A DNA stretch of 14,849 bases from an uncultured Nitrospina sp. (GTDB taxonomy: Bacteria; Nitrospinota; Nitrospinia; Nitrospinales; VA-1): NCBI GenBank assembly GCA_913044145.1, contig CAJWOD010000015.1, positions 1 to 14,849 on the forward strand, in the 5' to 3' direction. Below the pieces are notes generated by a model, which was given only the letters and a program-made list of their open reading frames with translations, was not told the origin of the DNA and searched no databases. Of this stretch, positions 7,306 through 14,849 are shown piece by piece. The stretch's first letter is position 1. Each line of letters starts with the position of its first letter. A program made the translations under genes and the position numbers.

Positions 7306-9120
7306 TTAGTTTTTTGAAGTTAAAATTTCTAGCTCATCTACCAGAACAGAAAATTTTAGGAGTGCTGTATTTATCGGTTCAGGTGAGTTCATATCTACTC
7401 CTGCATCCTTTAACAAATCAATTGGGTATTTGGAACCCCCTGATTTAAGAAAATTAAGGTAATCTCCCAACTCCTTTTCGCCTCCGGAAAGCACACGATC
7501 GGCTAAAGCATATGCAGCTGAGATTCCCGTTGCGTATTTATAAACATAAAAACTGAAATAGAAGTGAGGAATTCTAAAGCACTCTAGCGAAAGACAATCG
7601 TCTAGCACCAAACCCGGCCCAAAATAAAGCTCCAATAAACCCTTATAGATTTCTTGAAAAGTTTCGACTGTAAGTGGTTGGTTATTTTCTGCAATCTCAT
7701 AAACTCTGTGCTCGAACTCAGCAAACATCGTTTGCCTAAATAGAGTACCACGAAAATTATCTATTTCACGACAAAGTAAGTAAATCTTCATATCCCGGTC
7801 AATATCCTGAGACAGAAAAAATTTTGTCAATAAAGATTCATTAAATGTCGATGCAACTTCTGCAACAAATATTGTGTAGTCAGAATACAAATACGGCTGG
7901 TTTCTCCTTGAATAAAAGGAGTGCATGGAATGGCCGGCTTCATGGGCGAGGGTATATACACTATTTATATTGTCCTCTGTAAAGTTCATTAGAATAAAAG
8001 GATTCGAATCGTAACAACCTGAAGAATAAGCACCACTTCTTTTACCTTTATTTTCATATCGATCCGTCCATCTATCCTGCAAAAGTCCGTTGCTCATTAA
8101 TTCAACATATTCAGTCCCTAAAGGTTTTAGTGCCTTTTTAATTTTTTCTACCGCATCCTCGTATGGCATATGCCATTTGATATTTTTTACCAGTGGAACA
8201 CTGCAATCATAGACATGTAAATTATCAAGGCCCAACAAACGTTTTCTTAACTCAAAATATTTATAAAGAGGTTTTAAATTCTGGTGCACCGACTCAATAA
8301 GATTGTCATATACCCCTTCATTAATATTTTCTGAAAATAATGCCTTGGCTCTATAGCCAGAATAATTTCTAGCTCGCGAATAAAACAAATCTTTCTTAAC
8401 GCTCGAGGAAAGCAACGTGGAGTATGTAAAACGATGCGACTCATAAGCTTTATAATAATTATGAAATGCGTCCTTTCTAATTCGACGGTCGTAATTTTGC
8501 ATCAAGCTCTGAAAATTTCCATGCGTTAACGGAAATGGTTCTCCATTTTCATCCTCGATTTCACCAAGCTGAAGATCGGCATTATCCAGCATGTCAAAAG
8601 TGCCCCGTGCAGTTCGGCTTATTTCTCCTGACGCTGCTAAAAGCTGCTCTTCCTTATCTGTTAGAGTGTGCTCACGATAACGTAAAATCTGTTCGAGGTG
8701 AAATCTGTAAAATTCTATTTCCTTCTCTTCAAGAAACTGATCAATTTTTTCCTTTGGAATAGCCATGATCTCTGGACGAATGAAGCTGGATGCTTTCCCG
8801 GCTTCATTTAGTAGCCTCATCGACTTTTCAAAATTCCCTTGATAAAAACTATTGGTTTTATCCTCATCATTTTTAAGGTGGGCAAAAGTATAAAGTTTTT
8901 CCAGTCTTCTGGAAAAATTCATGTCAAATTCAAGGCACTCTTTCAACTTTACAAAAGATTGTGAAAGCGTATCCCGGTAGCTGTCGTATTTTGGAATATC
9001 GCCTTCCAGCGCTTCTAGATCTTTATTCCATTCTTCGTTAGATGAATATAATCCTGACAAATCCCATTGAGACTGTTCAGAAATTTCACCTCGATCTAGA
9101 GTACCTGCTTTAACATCCAT
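7306..9120 (-). CDS. pepF: Oligoendopeptidase F (M3 family zinc metallopeptidase)
   Basis: PepF is a cytoplasmic zinc peptidase that hydrolyses short peptides, typically 7-17 residues, during protein turnover and peptide use. The 604-residue length matches the family. The N-terminal helical part begins with the typical WDLSGLYSSNEEW block (19-31). The peptidase domain carries HEAGH (H393, E394, H397), the HExxH zinc motif. E421 in FVAEVASTFNE supplies the third ligand 28 residues after H393, as M3 enzymes require. The downstream segment around FRIPHFYFSFYVYKYATG is the substrate-binding histidine/tyrosine region of the PepF group. No signal peptide is seen. The ATG directly follows a T-rich tract and a small hairpin and lacks a Shine-Dalgarno. 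It lies 42 bp after valS and 93 bp before the HTH-like gene, so read-through from valS is plausible but may be attenuated. Confidence 0.95.
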   Translation of the reverse strand: MDVKAGTLDRGEISEQSQWDLSGLYSSNEEWNKDLEALEGDIPKYDSYRDTLSQSFVKLKECLEFDMNFSRRLEKLYTFAHLKNDEDKTNSFYQGNFEKSMRLLNEAGKASSFIRPEIMAIPKEKIDQFLEEKEIEFYRFHLEQILRYREHTLTDKEEQLLAASGEISRTARGTFDMLDNADLQLGEIEDENGEPFPLTHGNFQSLMQNYDRRIRKDAFHNYYKAYESHRFTYSTLLSSSVKKDLFYSRARNYSGYRAKALFSENINEGVYDNLIESVHQNLKPLYKYFELRKRLLGLDNLHVYDCSVPLVKNIKWHMPYEDAVEKIKKALKPLGTEYVELMSNGLLQDRWTDRYENKGKRSGAYSSGCYDSNPFILMNFTEDNINSVYTLAHEAGHSMHSFYSRRNQPYLYSDYTIFVAEVASTFNESLLTKFFLSQDIDRDMKIYLLCREIDNFRGTLFRQTMFAEFEHRVYEIAENNQPLTVETFQEIYKGLLELYFGPGLVLDDCLSLECFRIPHFYFSFYVYKYATGISAAYALADRVLSGGEKELGDYLNFLKSGGSKYPIDLLKDAGVDMNSPEPINTALLKFSVLVDELEILTSKN

Positions 9121-9155
9121 AAAATAAAAAGAAATAGGGAACGTATAACTTCCCT
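9121..9155 (-). terminator. Terminator-like hairpin between valS and pepF
   Basis: On the minus strand AGGGAA (9155-9150), an 8-nt loop and TTCCCT (9141-9136) form a perfect 6-bp stem. It is followed by a T-rich tract (9135-9121) that runs straight into the pepF ATG. This is the order expected of an intrinsic terminator for valS transcripts, although the stem is short and holds only three G-C pairs. It may act as a leaky terminator that lowers pepF relative to valS. Confidence 0.4.
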
Positions 9156-9162
9156 TGGGCAG

Positions 9163-11814
9163 TTAACATAAACCTTGCTCTATAGTTTTCAAATGAATTT
9201 CAAGCTTTACCTGCTTTAAGGAAAGAGATTTCTTTCTCTGTTCGTCCTTTTCGATAATATCAACAGGCGCCTTTTTAACGAAATTCGGGTTGGAGAGTTT
9301 CTTATCTAGAAATATTAGATCTTTTTCAATTTTTTTCAACTCTTTTTCTACACGGTTACGTTCTTCCTGGAAATCCATCATCCCTTCAAGGGGGATTATC
9401 AGGTCCATTTCTCCGAGAACCGAAGACGCGGATACCTTGGGTTTTACAACATTCGAACCTGCTTCCAATTTTTCCACACGGGCTAATTCCCTGACATATT
9501 CGCCGTGATATTTTAATGTTTGTTGTGTTTCAGAGCTCTGAGTTTTAACCAAGACGTTTAGTTTCAATCCTGGATTCAAATTCATCTCGCCACGGATATT
9601 TCTAATACCGGTAATGACTTCCATTATCAATGCCATTTCTTTTTCAATGGCTTCATTAGTTTGTGCCTCCCGATATTCCGGAAACGGACTTACCATGATG
9701 CTATTTTCATCCTGAGGAAGTTTTTGCCAAATTTCTTCAGTAATAAATGGCATGAAGGGATGTAAAAGCTTGAGTGCTGAGTCAAGAACATGGATTAGCA
9801 TATTTTGCGCTGCTACCCTTTCCCGTCCAGGGCTGGCCAATTTAGATTTCGTGAGTTCTATATACCAGTCACAATATTCGTTCCAAATAAATTTATAGAC
9901 GGTCAAAGCCGCATCGTTAAACCTAAAAGCCTCCAAAGCCTCATTGACCTCTTTCGTGGCCCGGTTCAGTCGACTCAATATCCAAAGATCTGCACTTGAA
10001 AATTTTGATCTTTTATCAAGGACGCAGGAACCTTTATAATCCTCCAGATTCATGAATACAAATCTTGATGCATTCCACAATTTATTACAGAAATTACGAT
10101 AACCTTCAATACGATCTTCTGCTAATTTGATGTCTCTTCCTTGAGCAGCAAAAGCGGCAAGAGTAAAACGCAAGGCATCGGTCCCATATTTCTCCATCAC
10201 CTCTAGAGGATCAATTACATTCCCCTTAGTCTTGCTCATTTTCTGCCCTTCTGCATCACGGATCAGAGCATGAATATAAACATCCTTAAAAGGAACATCG
10301 CCCATGAACTTTAAACCCATCATAATCATCCGGGCAACCCAGAAAAAAAGAATATCGAATCCAGTACATAGTACCGATGTTGGATAAAAGCGTTTGAGGC
10401 TAGCAGTTTTTTCAGGCCAACCTAAAGTAGAAAATGGCCATAAAGCAGAACTGAACCAAGTATCCAGCACATCCGTTTCTTGAACCAGGTCGGTCGAAGA
10501 ACAAGCCGAGCAGGAGTTTGGTGTCTCCCTTGCGACTACCACTTCACCACAAGTATTACAATTCCAAGCTGGAATTTGATGCCCCCACCATATCTGGCGT
10601 GAGATGCACCAATCACGAATATTTTCCATCCATTCGAAATAGGTATTCTCCCAGAATTTGGGAACTATTTTTATACTTCCGTCCCGCACCGCTTTCATTG
10701 CAGGTTGGGCTAGAGGCTTAACTTTCACAAACCATTGTTTAGATAAATAAGGCTCCACTACAGTCCGACATCTGTAACAATGACCCACCGAATGGTTTAG
10801 GTCTTCAATTTTAATCAGGATCCCTGAGTCTTTTAAATTGCTTATGAGTTTTTTTCGGCACTCAAACCTATCTAATCCTTCGTAAATAGGCCCAGCGAGG
10901 GAGTTCATAGTTCCATCTGGGTTCATAATATTTATTGTTTCTAATTGATGCTTTCTTCCTAGTTCAAAATCATTTGGATCGTGAGCAGGAGTCACTTTCA
11001 ACGCACCCGTACCAAATGACGTGTCCACATAATCATCCTCAATTAACGGAACCTCGCGATTTAAAACAGGCAGAATTAGTTTTTTACCCTTGTATTTCTG
11101 ATAACGCTCATCATTAGGATTAACAGCAACCGCTGTATCACCTAACATTGTTTCTGGTCTTGTGGTAGCTATAACCAGAAAATCATCACTATCTTTAACA
11201 GAATATTTTAAATGATATAAATATCCCTGCATGTCCTGATGCTCTACCTCAAGATCGGAAAGTGCTGTATGACAACGCGGGCACCAATTGATTATATAGT
11301 CACCCTTATAGATAAGATCTTCTTCATATAGGCTCACAAAAACTTCACGCACAGCTTTTGACAACCCTTCATCCATTGTAAAACGGTCACGCTCCCAATC
11401 CAAAGAACACCCAAGCTTTTTTAGTTGATTGGTAATGGTTCCACCAGATTCATTGCGCCATTTCCAAACACGCTTGACAAATGCTTCTCTACCCAAATCC
11501 TGACGGTCCGCTCCCTCCTCATGCAGTTGTTTTTCGACAACATTTTGAGTAGCAATTCCAGCATGGTCGGTACCGGGCTGCCATAGTGCATTACAGCCTT
11601 GCATCCTTTTCCAGCGAGTAAGAATGTCTTGAAGGGTATTGTTGAAGGCATGACCAATATGTAATCGGCCTGTGATATTGGGCGGCGGAATGACTATTGA
11701 AAATGCAGGAGACTCCCTGGTTTCATCCGCGTGGAAAAAATTTTTTTCTTCCCAAAATCGTCCCCAACGTTTTTCGACTTCGCCAGGTTCGTATTGTTTG
11801 TCTAATTGAATCAT
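9163..11814 (-). CDS. valS: Valyl-tRNA synthetase
   Basis: ValRS charges tRNA-Val with valine in the cytoplasm and edits misactivated threonine. The 883-residue class-I enzyme has the HIGH motif (52-55, in ITGRLHIGHAFNNT) and the KMSKS-loop variant KMSKT (525-529, followed by KGNVIDP). Between them lie the editing-domain block TTRPETMLGDTAVAV and the Cys pairs CPRC, CYRC and CNTC/CSAC, typical of zinc-binding inserts. DVLDTWFSSALWPFS marks the Rossmann core. The anticodon domain contains WNEYCDWYIELTKS. The last 65 residues form the heptad-patterned coiled-coil arm that ValRS uses to grip tRNA. The start MIQLDKQYEPGEVEKRW fits the family even though no Shine-Dalgarno is visible. A 226-bp non-coding leader precedes it, without T-box-like sequence. 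The terminator-like hairpin follows. Confidence 0.97.
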   Translation of the reverse strand: MIQLDKQYEPGEVEKRWGRFWEEKNFFHADETRESPAFSIVIPPPNITGRLHIGHAFNNTLQDILTRWKRMQGCNALWQPGTDHAGIATQNVVEKQLHEEGADRQDLGREAFVKRVWKWRNESGGTITNQLKKLGCSLDWERDRFTMDEGLSKAVREVFVSLYEEDLIYKGDYIINWCPRCHTALSDLEVEHQDMQGYLYHLKYSVKDSDDFLVIATTRPETMLGDTAVAVNPNDERYQKYKGKKLILPVLNREVPLIEDDYVDTSFGTGALKVTPAHDPNDFELGRKHQLETINIMNPDGTMNSLAGPIYEGLDRFECRKKLISNLKDSGILIKIEDLNHSVGHCYRCRTVVEPYLSKQWFVKVKPLAQPAMKAVRDGSIKIVPKFWENTYFEWMENIRDWCISRQIWWGHQIPAWNCNTCGEVVVARETPNSCSACSSTDLVQETDVLDTWFSSALWPFSTLGWPEKTASLKRFYPTSVLCTGFDILFFWVARMIMMGLKFMGDVPFKDVYIHALIRDAEGQKMSKTKGNVIDPLEVMEKYGTDALRFTLAAFAAQGRDIKLAEDRIEGYRNFCNKLWNASRFVFMNLEDYKGSCVLDKRSKFSSADLWILSRLNRATKEVNEALEAFRFNDAALTVYKFIWNEYCDWYIELTKSKLASPGRERVAAQNMLIHVLDSALKLLHPFMPFITEEIWQKLPQDENSIMVSPFPEYREAQTNEAIEKEMALIMEVITGIRNIRGEMNLNPGLKLNVLVKTQSSETQQTLKYHGEYVRELARVEKLEAGSNVVKPKVSASSVLGEMDLIIPLEGMMDFQEERNRVEKELKKIEKDLIFLDKKLSNPNFVKKAPVDIIEKDEQRKKSLSLKQVKLEIHLKTIEQGLC

Positions 11815-12040
11815 TCAAAAATTACTGCCATCAGAAAAGCTATTAACTCTATTGAACCTAAAGGTAAACTCTGGCATTTCGAAATACACTTAATTTTTTT
11901 GGCAAGGAGAGAGCTTTTTACCAAAATATTACCAATAAAGAAAGATATTAAACCCCATAATTAGGTTCTCTTCTTTATGGCTTGCTCATATTTAAATAAA
12001 AACTTTTATTGGATATATTACCCGTTGGAATAGGGGTTCT
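11815..12040. other. Intergenic region upstream of valS with imperfect palindrome
   Basis: These 226 bp between the response-regulator stop and the valS start hold no gene I can support. Arms at 11932-11942 and 11971-11980 pair over 10 bp with one bulge (CCAATAAAGAA with TTCTTTATGG). An inner AACC/GGTT pair (11951-11954, 11964-11967) is nested inside. No T-run follows on either strand, so it does not look like an intrinsic terminator. A weak minus-strand sigma-70 candidate, TTTACC-17-TAATAG, lies nearer the valS ATG. The region presumably contains the valS promoter and the 3' end of the response-regulator transcript. Confidence 0.4.
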
Positions 12041-13174
12041 TTATATCTTTTTAACTTTTTCAATCTCTTCACGGATAACCGACCTGGCAATTTCCGGAGT
12101 AATTTCGCGAATTACTTCCCGAATTGTTTTCTCAATAATTTCTGAAAGATCGGTCATTTCGTTTTGCAAAGAAGAATCCAATAGCTTTTCAAGAGTATGT
12201 TTAACCTGCTCTCCGGTGACCTTATTCAAACGGCCTAGACTATTTTCATATTCCATTTCTTGTAAATGGGGACCTTGGTAATGAGTCGACTTAAATAAAG
12301 ATTTACCAGTAATAGCATTTTGGTTTTCATCAATCTCTTCAGCAGGGTGAACTCGTCTTTCAGACTCTGAAAAACTTTCGGGCGCTATTCTTTCCGGAAG
12401 CTCTTCCGGCTCAGGAATAATACCTCCTAAAGCAGACATCTCTGATTCTTTAATATTAAATGAAGCAACCGATTGTTGCTTTAAATCACCAGCAACAATT
12501 TCTTTGAATGCAGAGTTTAGATCGTCCAGGTTTTCCGTCTTTCTCGGTTGCACTTCCGCATACACGTCTTCTGAAAAAGTTTGCTCTTCCAGGAGGTCTG
12601 GCTCTTCAAACTCGGCAAACGGAGGGGCATCCTCAATATCATCTATGAGTACCTCCGTATCCAAAAGTTCTTTGGAGTCGATGGAAAGTTTTTCGACAGA
12701 CTCTAAAAGTTCTTCCAGGCTAGGTTCGTCATCATTATCATTACTTGCTCCTTCTTCGGCAGCATTTTCTTGCAATACTGGCTCACCCTCATCTTCTGTA
12801 GTTTTGGCTTCTTCCATAACTCGTGTCACCATTTCAACAATGTCAACAGATTTAAAGGGCTTGGAAATGTGGTTTTCTGCCCTACATTTTTTAAAGAGCC
12901 GTTCATCAAAACCCTCAAAATCGCTAGAAAGAAGCATTACTTTTATGTTTTTAAGATTAGATGCTCCTTTTATTTTTTTGCATAACTGAAATCCATTAAG
13001 CCCAGGCATATCCACATCTGCTAAAACTATATCTGGTTTAAAATCTGGAATTCTATCAAAAGCTTTTTGCCCATCTCCAATGCCCTCTACTTCTGCATCT
13101 TCGTTTTCAAAAGCCATTGCAACAATTTTCTGAATTGTAATACTATCATCAGCGACAAGGATTCTAACGGTCAT
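12041..13174 (-). CDS. Response regulator: receiver domain, acidic linker, C-terminal helical domain
   Basis: Residues 1-122 form a CheY-like receiver with all conserved residues: D9 and D10 (metal), D53 (phosphoacceptor, in LADVDMPGLNG), S83 at the switch position and K105 in SKPF. Residues about 123-310 are a long, acidic, probably disordered linker rich in Glu, Asp and Ser. The last 50 or so residues form an amphipathic, charged helical region ending EKTIREVIREITPEIARSVIREEIEKVKKI in two parts. I recall similar tails on orphan receivers in deltaproteobacteria and related groups. There is no DNA-binding, GGDEF or kinase domain, so output is probably by protein-protein contact. No histidine kinase is in the window. 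The ATG lacks a good Shine-Dalgarno. The 344-bp region upstream separates it from a divergent PHP-like gene. Confidence 0.88.
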   Translation of the reverse strand: MTVRILVADDSITIQKIVAMAFENEDAEVEGIGDGQKAFDRIPDFKPDIVLADVDMPGLNGFQLCKKIKGASNLKNIKVMLLSSDFEGFDERLFKKCRAENHISKPFKSVDIVEMVTRVMEEAKTTEDEGEPVLQENAAEEGASNDNDDEPSLEELLESVEKLSIDSKELLDTEVLIDDIEDAPPFAEFEEPDLLEEQTFSEDVYAEVQPRKTENLDDLNSAFKEIVAGDLKQQSVASFNIKESEMSALGGIIPEPEELPERIAPESFSESERRVHPAEEIDENQNAITGKSLFKSTHYQGPHLQEMEYENSLGRLNKVTGEQVKHTLEKLLDSSLQNEMTDLSEIIEKTIREVIREITPEIARSVIREEIEKVKKI

Positions 13175-13518
13175 AAAAATATATCCAATAGGATTTTAGG
13201 CGGGCACATAAAATAAAAAAGAATTTGTATTGCAATCCGATTGAGATGCTTTAATAAATAATTACAGAAACATTGCCGGAAGATAAATGAAAATACCTAG
13301 CTTATTATTTTTCCTCTCAACTCAGATGCAAAAATTAAATAGCTAAGGGGTGTATTCTCAACTATTTAAGTATATCATATTTTCTGAGGACATTATAAAA
13401 TTTAAGATCAGAAATTCAATCGGTTACTTATATTAAGCAAATAACCTGAATAAAAATCCATCGGCTAACCACACTTAATTACTAAAAATTTACGTTGTTC
13501 AGAGGAAATCTTGATCTG
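13175..13518. other. 344-bp AT-rich divergent intergenic region
   Basis: This stretch separates the minus-strand response regulator from the plus-strand PHP-like gene and holds no ORF or RNA gene that I can support. It contains an 8-bp perfect inverted repeat, TTAAATAG (13335-13342) and CTATTTAA (13362-13369), with 19 nt between the arms. A second 8-bp inverted pair, CCGATTGA (13237-13244) and TCAATCGG (13416-13423), is far apart and may be chance. I find no convincing -35/-10 pair on either strand, although promoters for both genes must lie here. Confidence 0.45.
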
Positions 13519-14849
13519 ATGTTTTTTCATCTACATAGATATTCAAAACTCTATCGTTGGGTTTCATTATTGGCATTTTGGTTTACTCTGGCTTTTCCTT
13601 CTCTGTCTTTCGCTACCTACATGCAGCTCGATGGAATCGCAGATATTAAAACTAATTTTAGTAATGGCTGTGCATCCATAAAAGATATTGCCAAACAATC
13701 GGAAAGGCTTGGAATTGACGCTGTTATTTTCGGTGACTATGCCAGAAACTCTATTGAGTTTGGTCCAAAACCCTTTGAACGCATATTTAAAAATAAAATA
13801 GAAGGTCCTTCTGTACTTGGACGCGGTGCTGCAGGCTTTATATCTGAAATCAATGAAAATGATCGCCAGACAAAAGAAACCATTCTCATTCCTGGTGTAG
13901 AAACCAGTCCCTTTTATTATTGGTCCGGCAGTAATTATGACGGAAACCTCACTGCACATAATTGGGACAAGCATCTTTTAATTGTGGGCTTGTCTACCGC
14001 ACCAGAATACGAGCAACTTCCTCTTCAAAATAGCAATTTCTCTTTAAATTACGCCAATCCGTTACTACAAAAATTCATCATAATGGGATTCTTGTTTATG
14101 GTGAGTGTTGGGGCAGTATACAAAGGATACGCTCGTGCTTTCACTGTTCCTCTGATGATTTTATTACTTTTGTTGACCTTCAATAACCATCCATTTCAAA
14201 GCTCACCTTTTGATGCCTATCATGGCGATCAAGGAATGAGGCCCTATCAAAACATGATCAACTATGCGAATTCGAAAGGAGCAATGGTTTTCTGGAATCA
14301 TATGGAAATTAATTCTGGCATTCGCCAGGAAGGAACAACTAAACTGAAAACACTTCCATATCCTGAGGACTTGCTGAAAACAAAAAATTATACTGGTTTT
14401 CAGGTAATCGGTGATCATAGAATTCAACAAGTAGAAGCAGGACAACAATGGGATCAGGTTCTTATGGAATACGTACGTGGTCAACGCCAACAACCCGTAT
14501 GGGGATACGGCGGCAATAATCACCTATGCGAAGATCGGGACAACAATAAATTAGGGTCAGCAAGAACTGTTTTTCTTGTTCGAGAAAAAAAACGCGAACA
14601 CCTTTTAAATGCCATGAGAAAAGGCAGGATGTATGCCGTCAGACAAAATGCTACCAACCGATTGTCTCTGGATGAGTTCTTCATTGAAGATCAAAAAACT
14701 GGCCGCCAAGCAACTTTGGGGCAAGAGTTGAGCTCAACCGATTTCCCTACCTTAAAAATTAAACTACGATCTATCAATGGTAAAAATAATACTGCACAAA
14801 TTCAAATCATCCGAAACGGTATACTGGCAAAACAGGAAAATATTTCCTT
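13519..14849 (+). CDS. PHP-domain-like membrane protein, CehA/McbA-like layout (3' end beyond window)
   Basis: The frame is open from ATG 13519 to the window edge (443 codons), so the C-terminus is missing. A signal peptide (about 14-32, ending SLSFA) is followed by a PHP-like first block (39-75): an IADIKTNFSNG strand, then a KDIAKQSERLGIDAVIFGDY helix-strand. LIPGVETSP (123-131) and AHNWDKHLLIVGL (146-158) match later PHP motifs. Hydrophobic segments at about 183-201 and 207-221 interrupt the fold. It resumes with AMVFWNHME (255-263) and a KGRMYAVR block, and then begins a beta-rich domain ending near IRNG, as in CehA/McbA-type proteins. D42-x-K44 replaces the first HxH, and D73-Y74 replaces the usual D-H. 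It is therefore either a catalytically altered PHP enzyme or a sensor-like relative. AGAGGA lies 12 nt upstream of the ATG, rather far. The topology suggests an exported or inner-membrane protein. The substrate is unknown. Confidence 0.7.
   Translation, partial: MFFHLHRYSKLYRWVSLLAFWFTLAFPSLSFATYMQLDGIADIKTNFSNGCASIKDIAKQSERLGIDAVIFGDYARNSIEFGPKPFERIFKNKIEGPSVLGRGAAGFISEINENDRQTKETILIPGVETSPFYYWSGSNYDGNLTAHNWDKHLLIVGLSTAPEYEQLPLQNSNFSLNYANPLLQKFIIMGFLFMVSVGAVYKGYARAFTVPLMILLLLLTFNNHPFQSSPFDAYHGDQGMRPYQNMINYANSKGAMVFWNHMEINSGIRQEGTTKLKTLPYPEDLLKTKNYTGFQVIGDHRIQQVEAGQQWDQVLMEYVRGQRQQPVWGYGGNNHLCEDRDNNKLGSARTVFLVREKKREHLLNAMRKGRMYAVRQNATNRLSLDEFFIEDQKTGRQATLGQELSSTDFPTLKIKLRSINGKNNTAQIQIIRNGILAKQENIS

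Noticed and set aside
11815..12040. A possible T-box or other amino-acid-responsive leader before valS.
   Set aside because: No T-box sequence resembling TGGNACC or terminator/antiterminator pair is visible on the minus strand.
12504..12989. A 161-codon plus-strand ORF rich in serine opposite the response regulator.
   Set aside because: It is the antisense shadow of the acidic linker; Glu/Asp and Leu codons read in reverse give Ser-rich strings, and the sense frame has intact receiver motifs.
13567..13974. Minus-strand ORFs at 13567-13974 and 14203-14523.
   Set aside because: They are antisense to the continuous plus-strand PHP-like frame, which has a signal peptide and family motifs.

Overview
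The window is an AT-rich stretch of chromosome from a Gram-negative (diderm) bacterium. The envelope evidence is a meso-diaminopimelate murein ligase (Mpl), a periplasmic PBP4-type enzyme (DacB) and a small SmpA/BamE-like lipoprotein. Low GC, housekeeping content and family mix (response regulator with a helical tail, PHP/CehA-like membrane protein, radical-SAM-like barrel) would fit a deltaproteobacterial or Nitrospinota-type lineage. That placement is an inference from general resemblance only. I see no phage genes, insertion sequences, tRNA, rRNA or CRISPR array.

Left part (1-4717), all on the minus strand and read right to left: a PfkB-family (adenosine-kinase-like) kinase, a small SmpA/BamE-like lipoprotein overlapping it by one base, a HAD phosphatase of the Gph type, the murein-recycling ligase Mpl, and a radical-SAM-like barrel protein without the usual cluster cysteines. 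Gaps of -1, 55, 108 and 12 bp suggest one transcription unit, perhaps with an internal start before mpl.

Middle (4718-6390): a 140-bp divergent intergenic region, then dacB on the plus strand, encoding D-Ala-D-Ala carboxypeptidase/endopeptidase. DacB trims murein in the periplasm and Mpl re-uses the released tripeptide, so the two lie on the same recycling route. The Gph-like phosphatase beside mpl might also belong to it.

Right part (6421-13174), again minus strand and read right to left: a single-receiver response regulator with an acidic linker and helical tail; a 226-bp gap with an imperfect palindrome; valS; a terminator-like hairpin; pepF; and an Asn/Ser/Arg/Lys-rich protein with a C-terminal helical, HTH-like domain. 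The last gene starts at TTG and may be coupled to a 17-codon leader ORF. The dacB and HTH-like genes converge with only 30 bp between their stop codons.

Far right (13519-end): a plus-strand gene cut by the window edge. It encodes an exported or membrane PHP-domain-like protein of CehA/McbA-like layout with two membrane segments inside the fold and several metal-site residues replaced. A 344-bp non-coding region separates it from the divergent response regulator.

Most of the window is ordinary housekeeping. The least explained parts are the degenerate radical-SAM-like protein, the disordered HTH-like protein with its leader ORF, and the PHP-like membrane protein. No clear new multi-gene system is visible.
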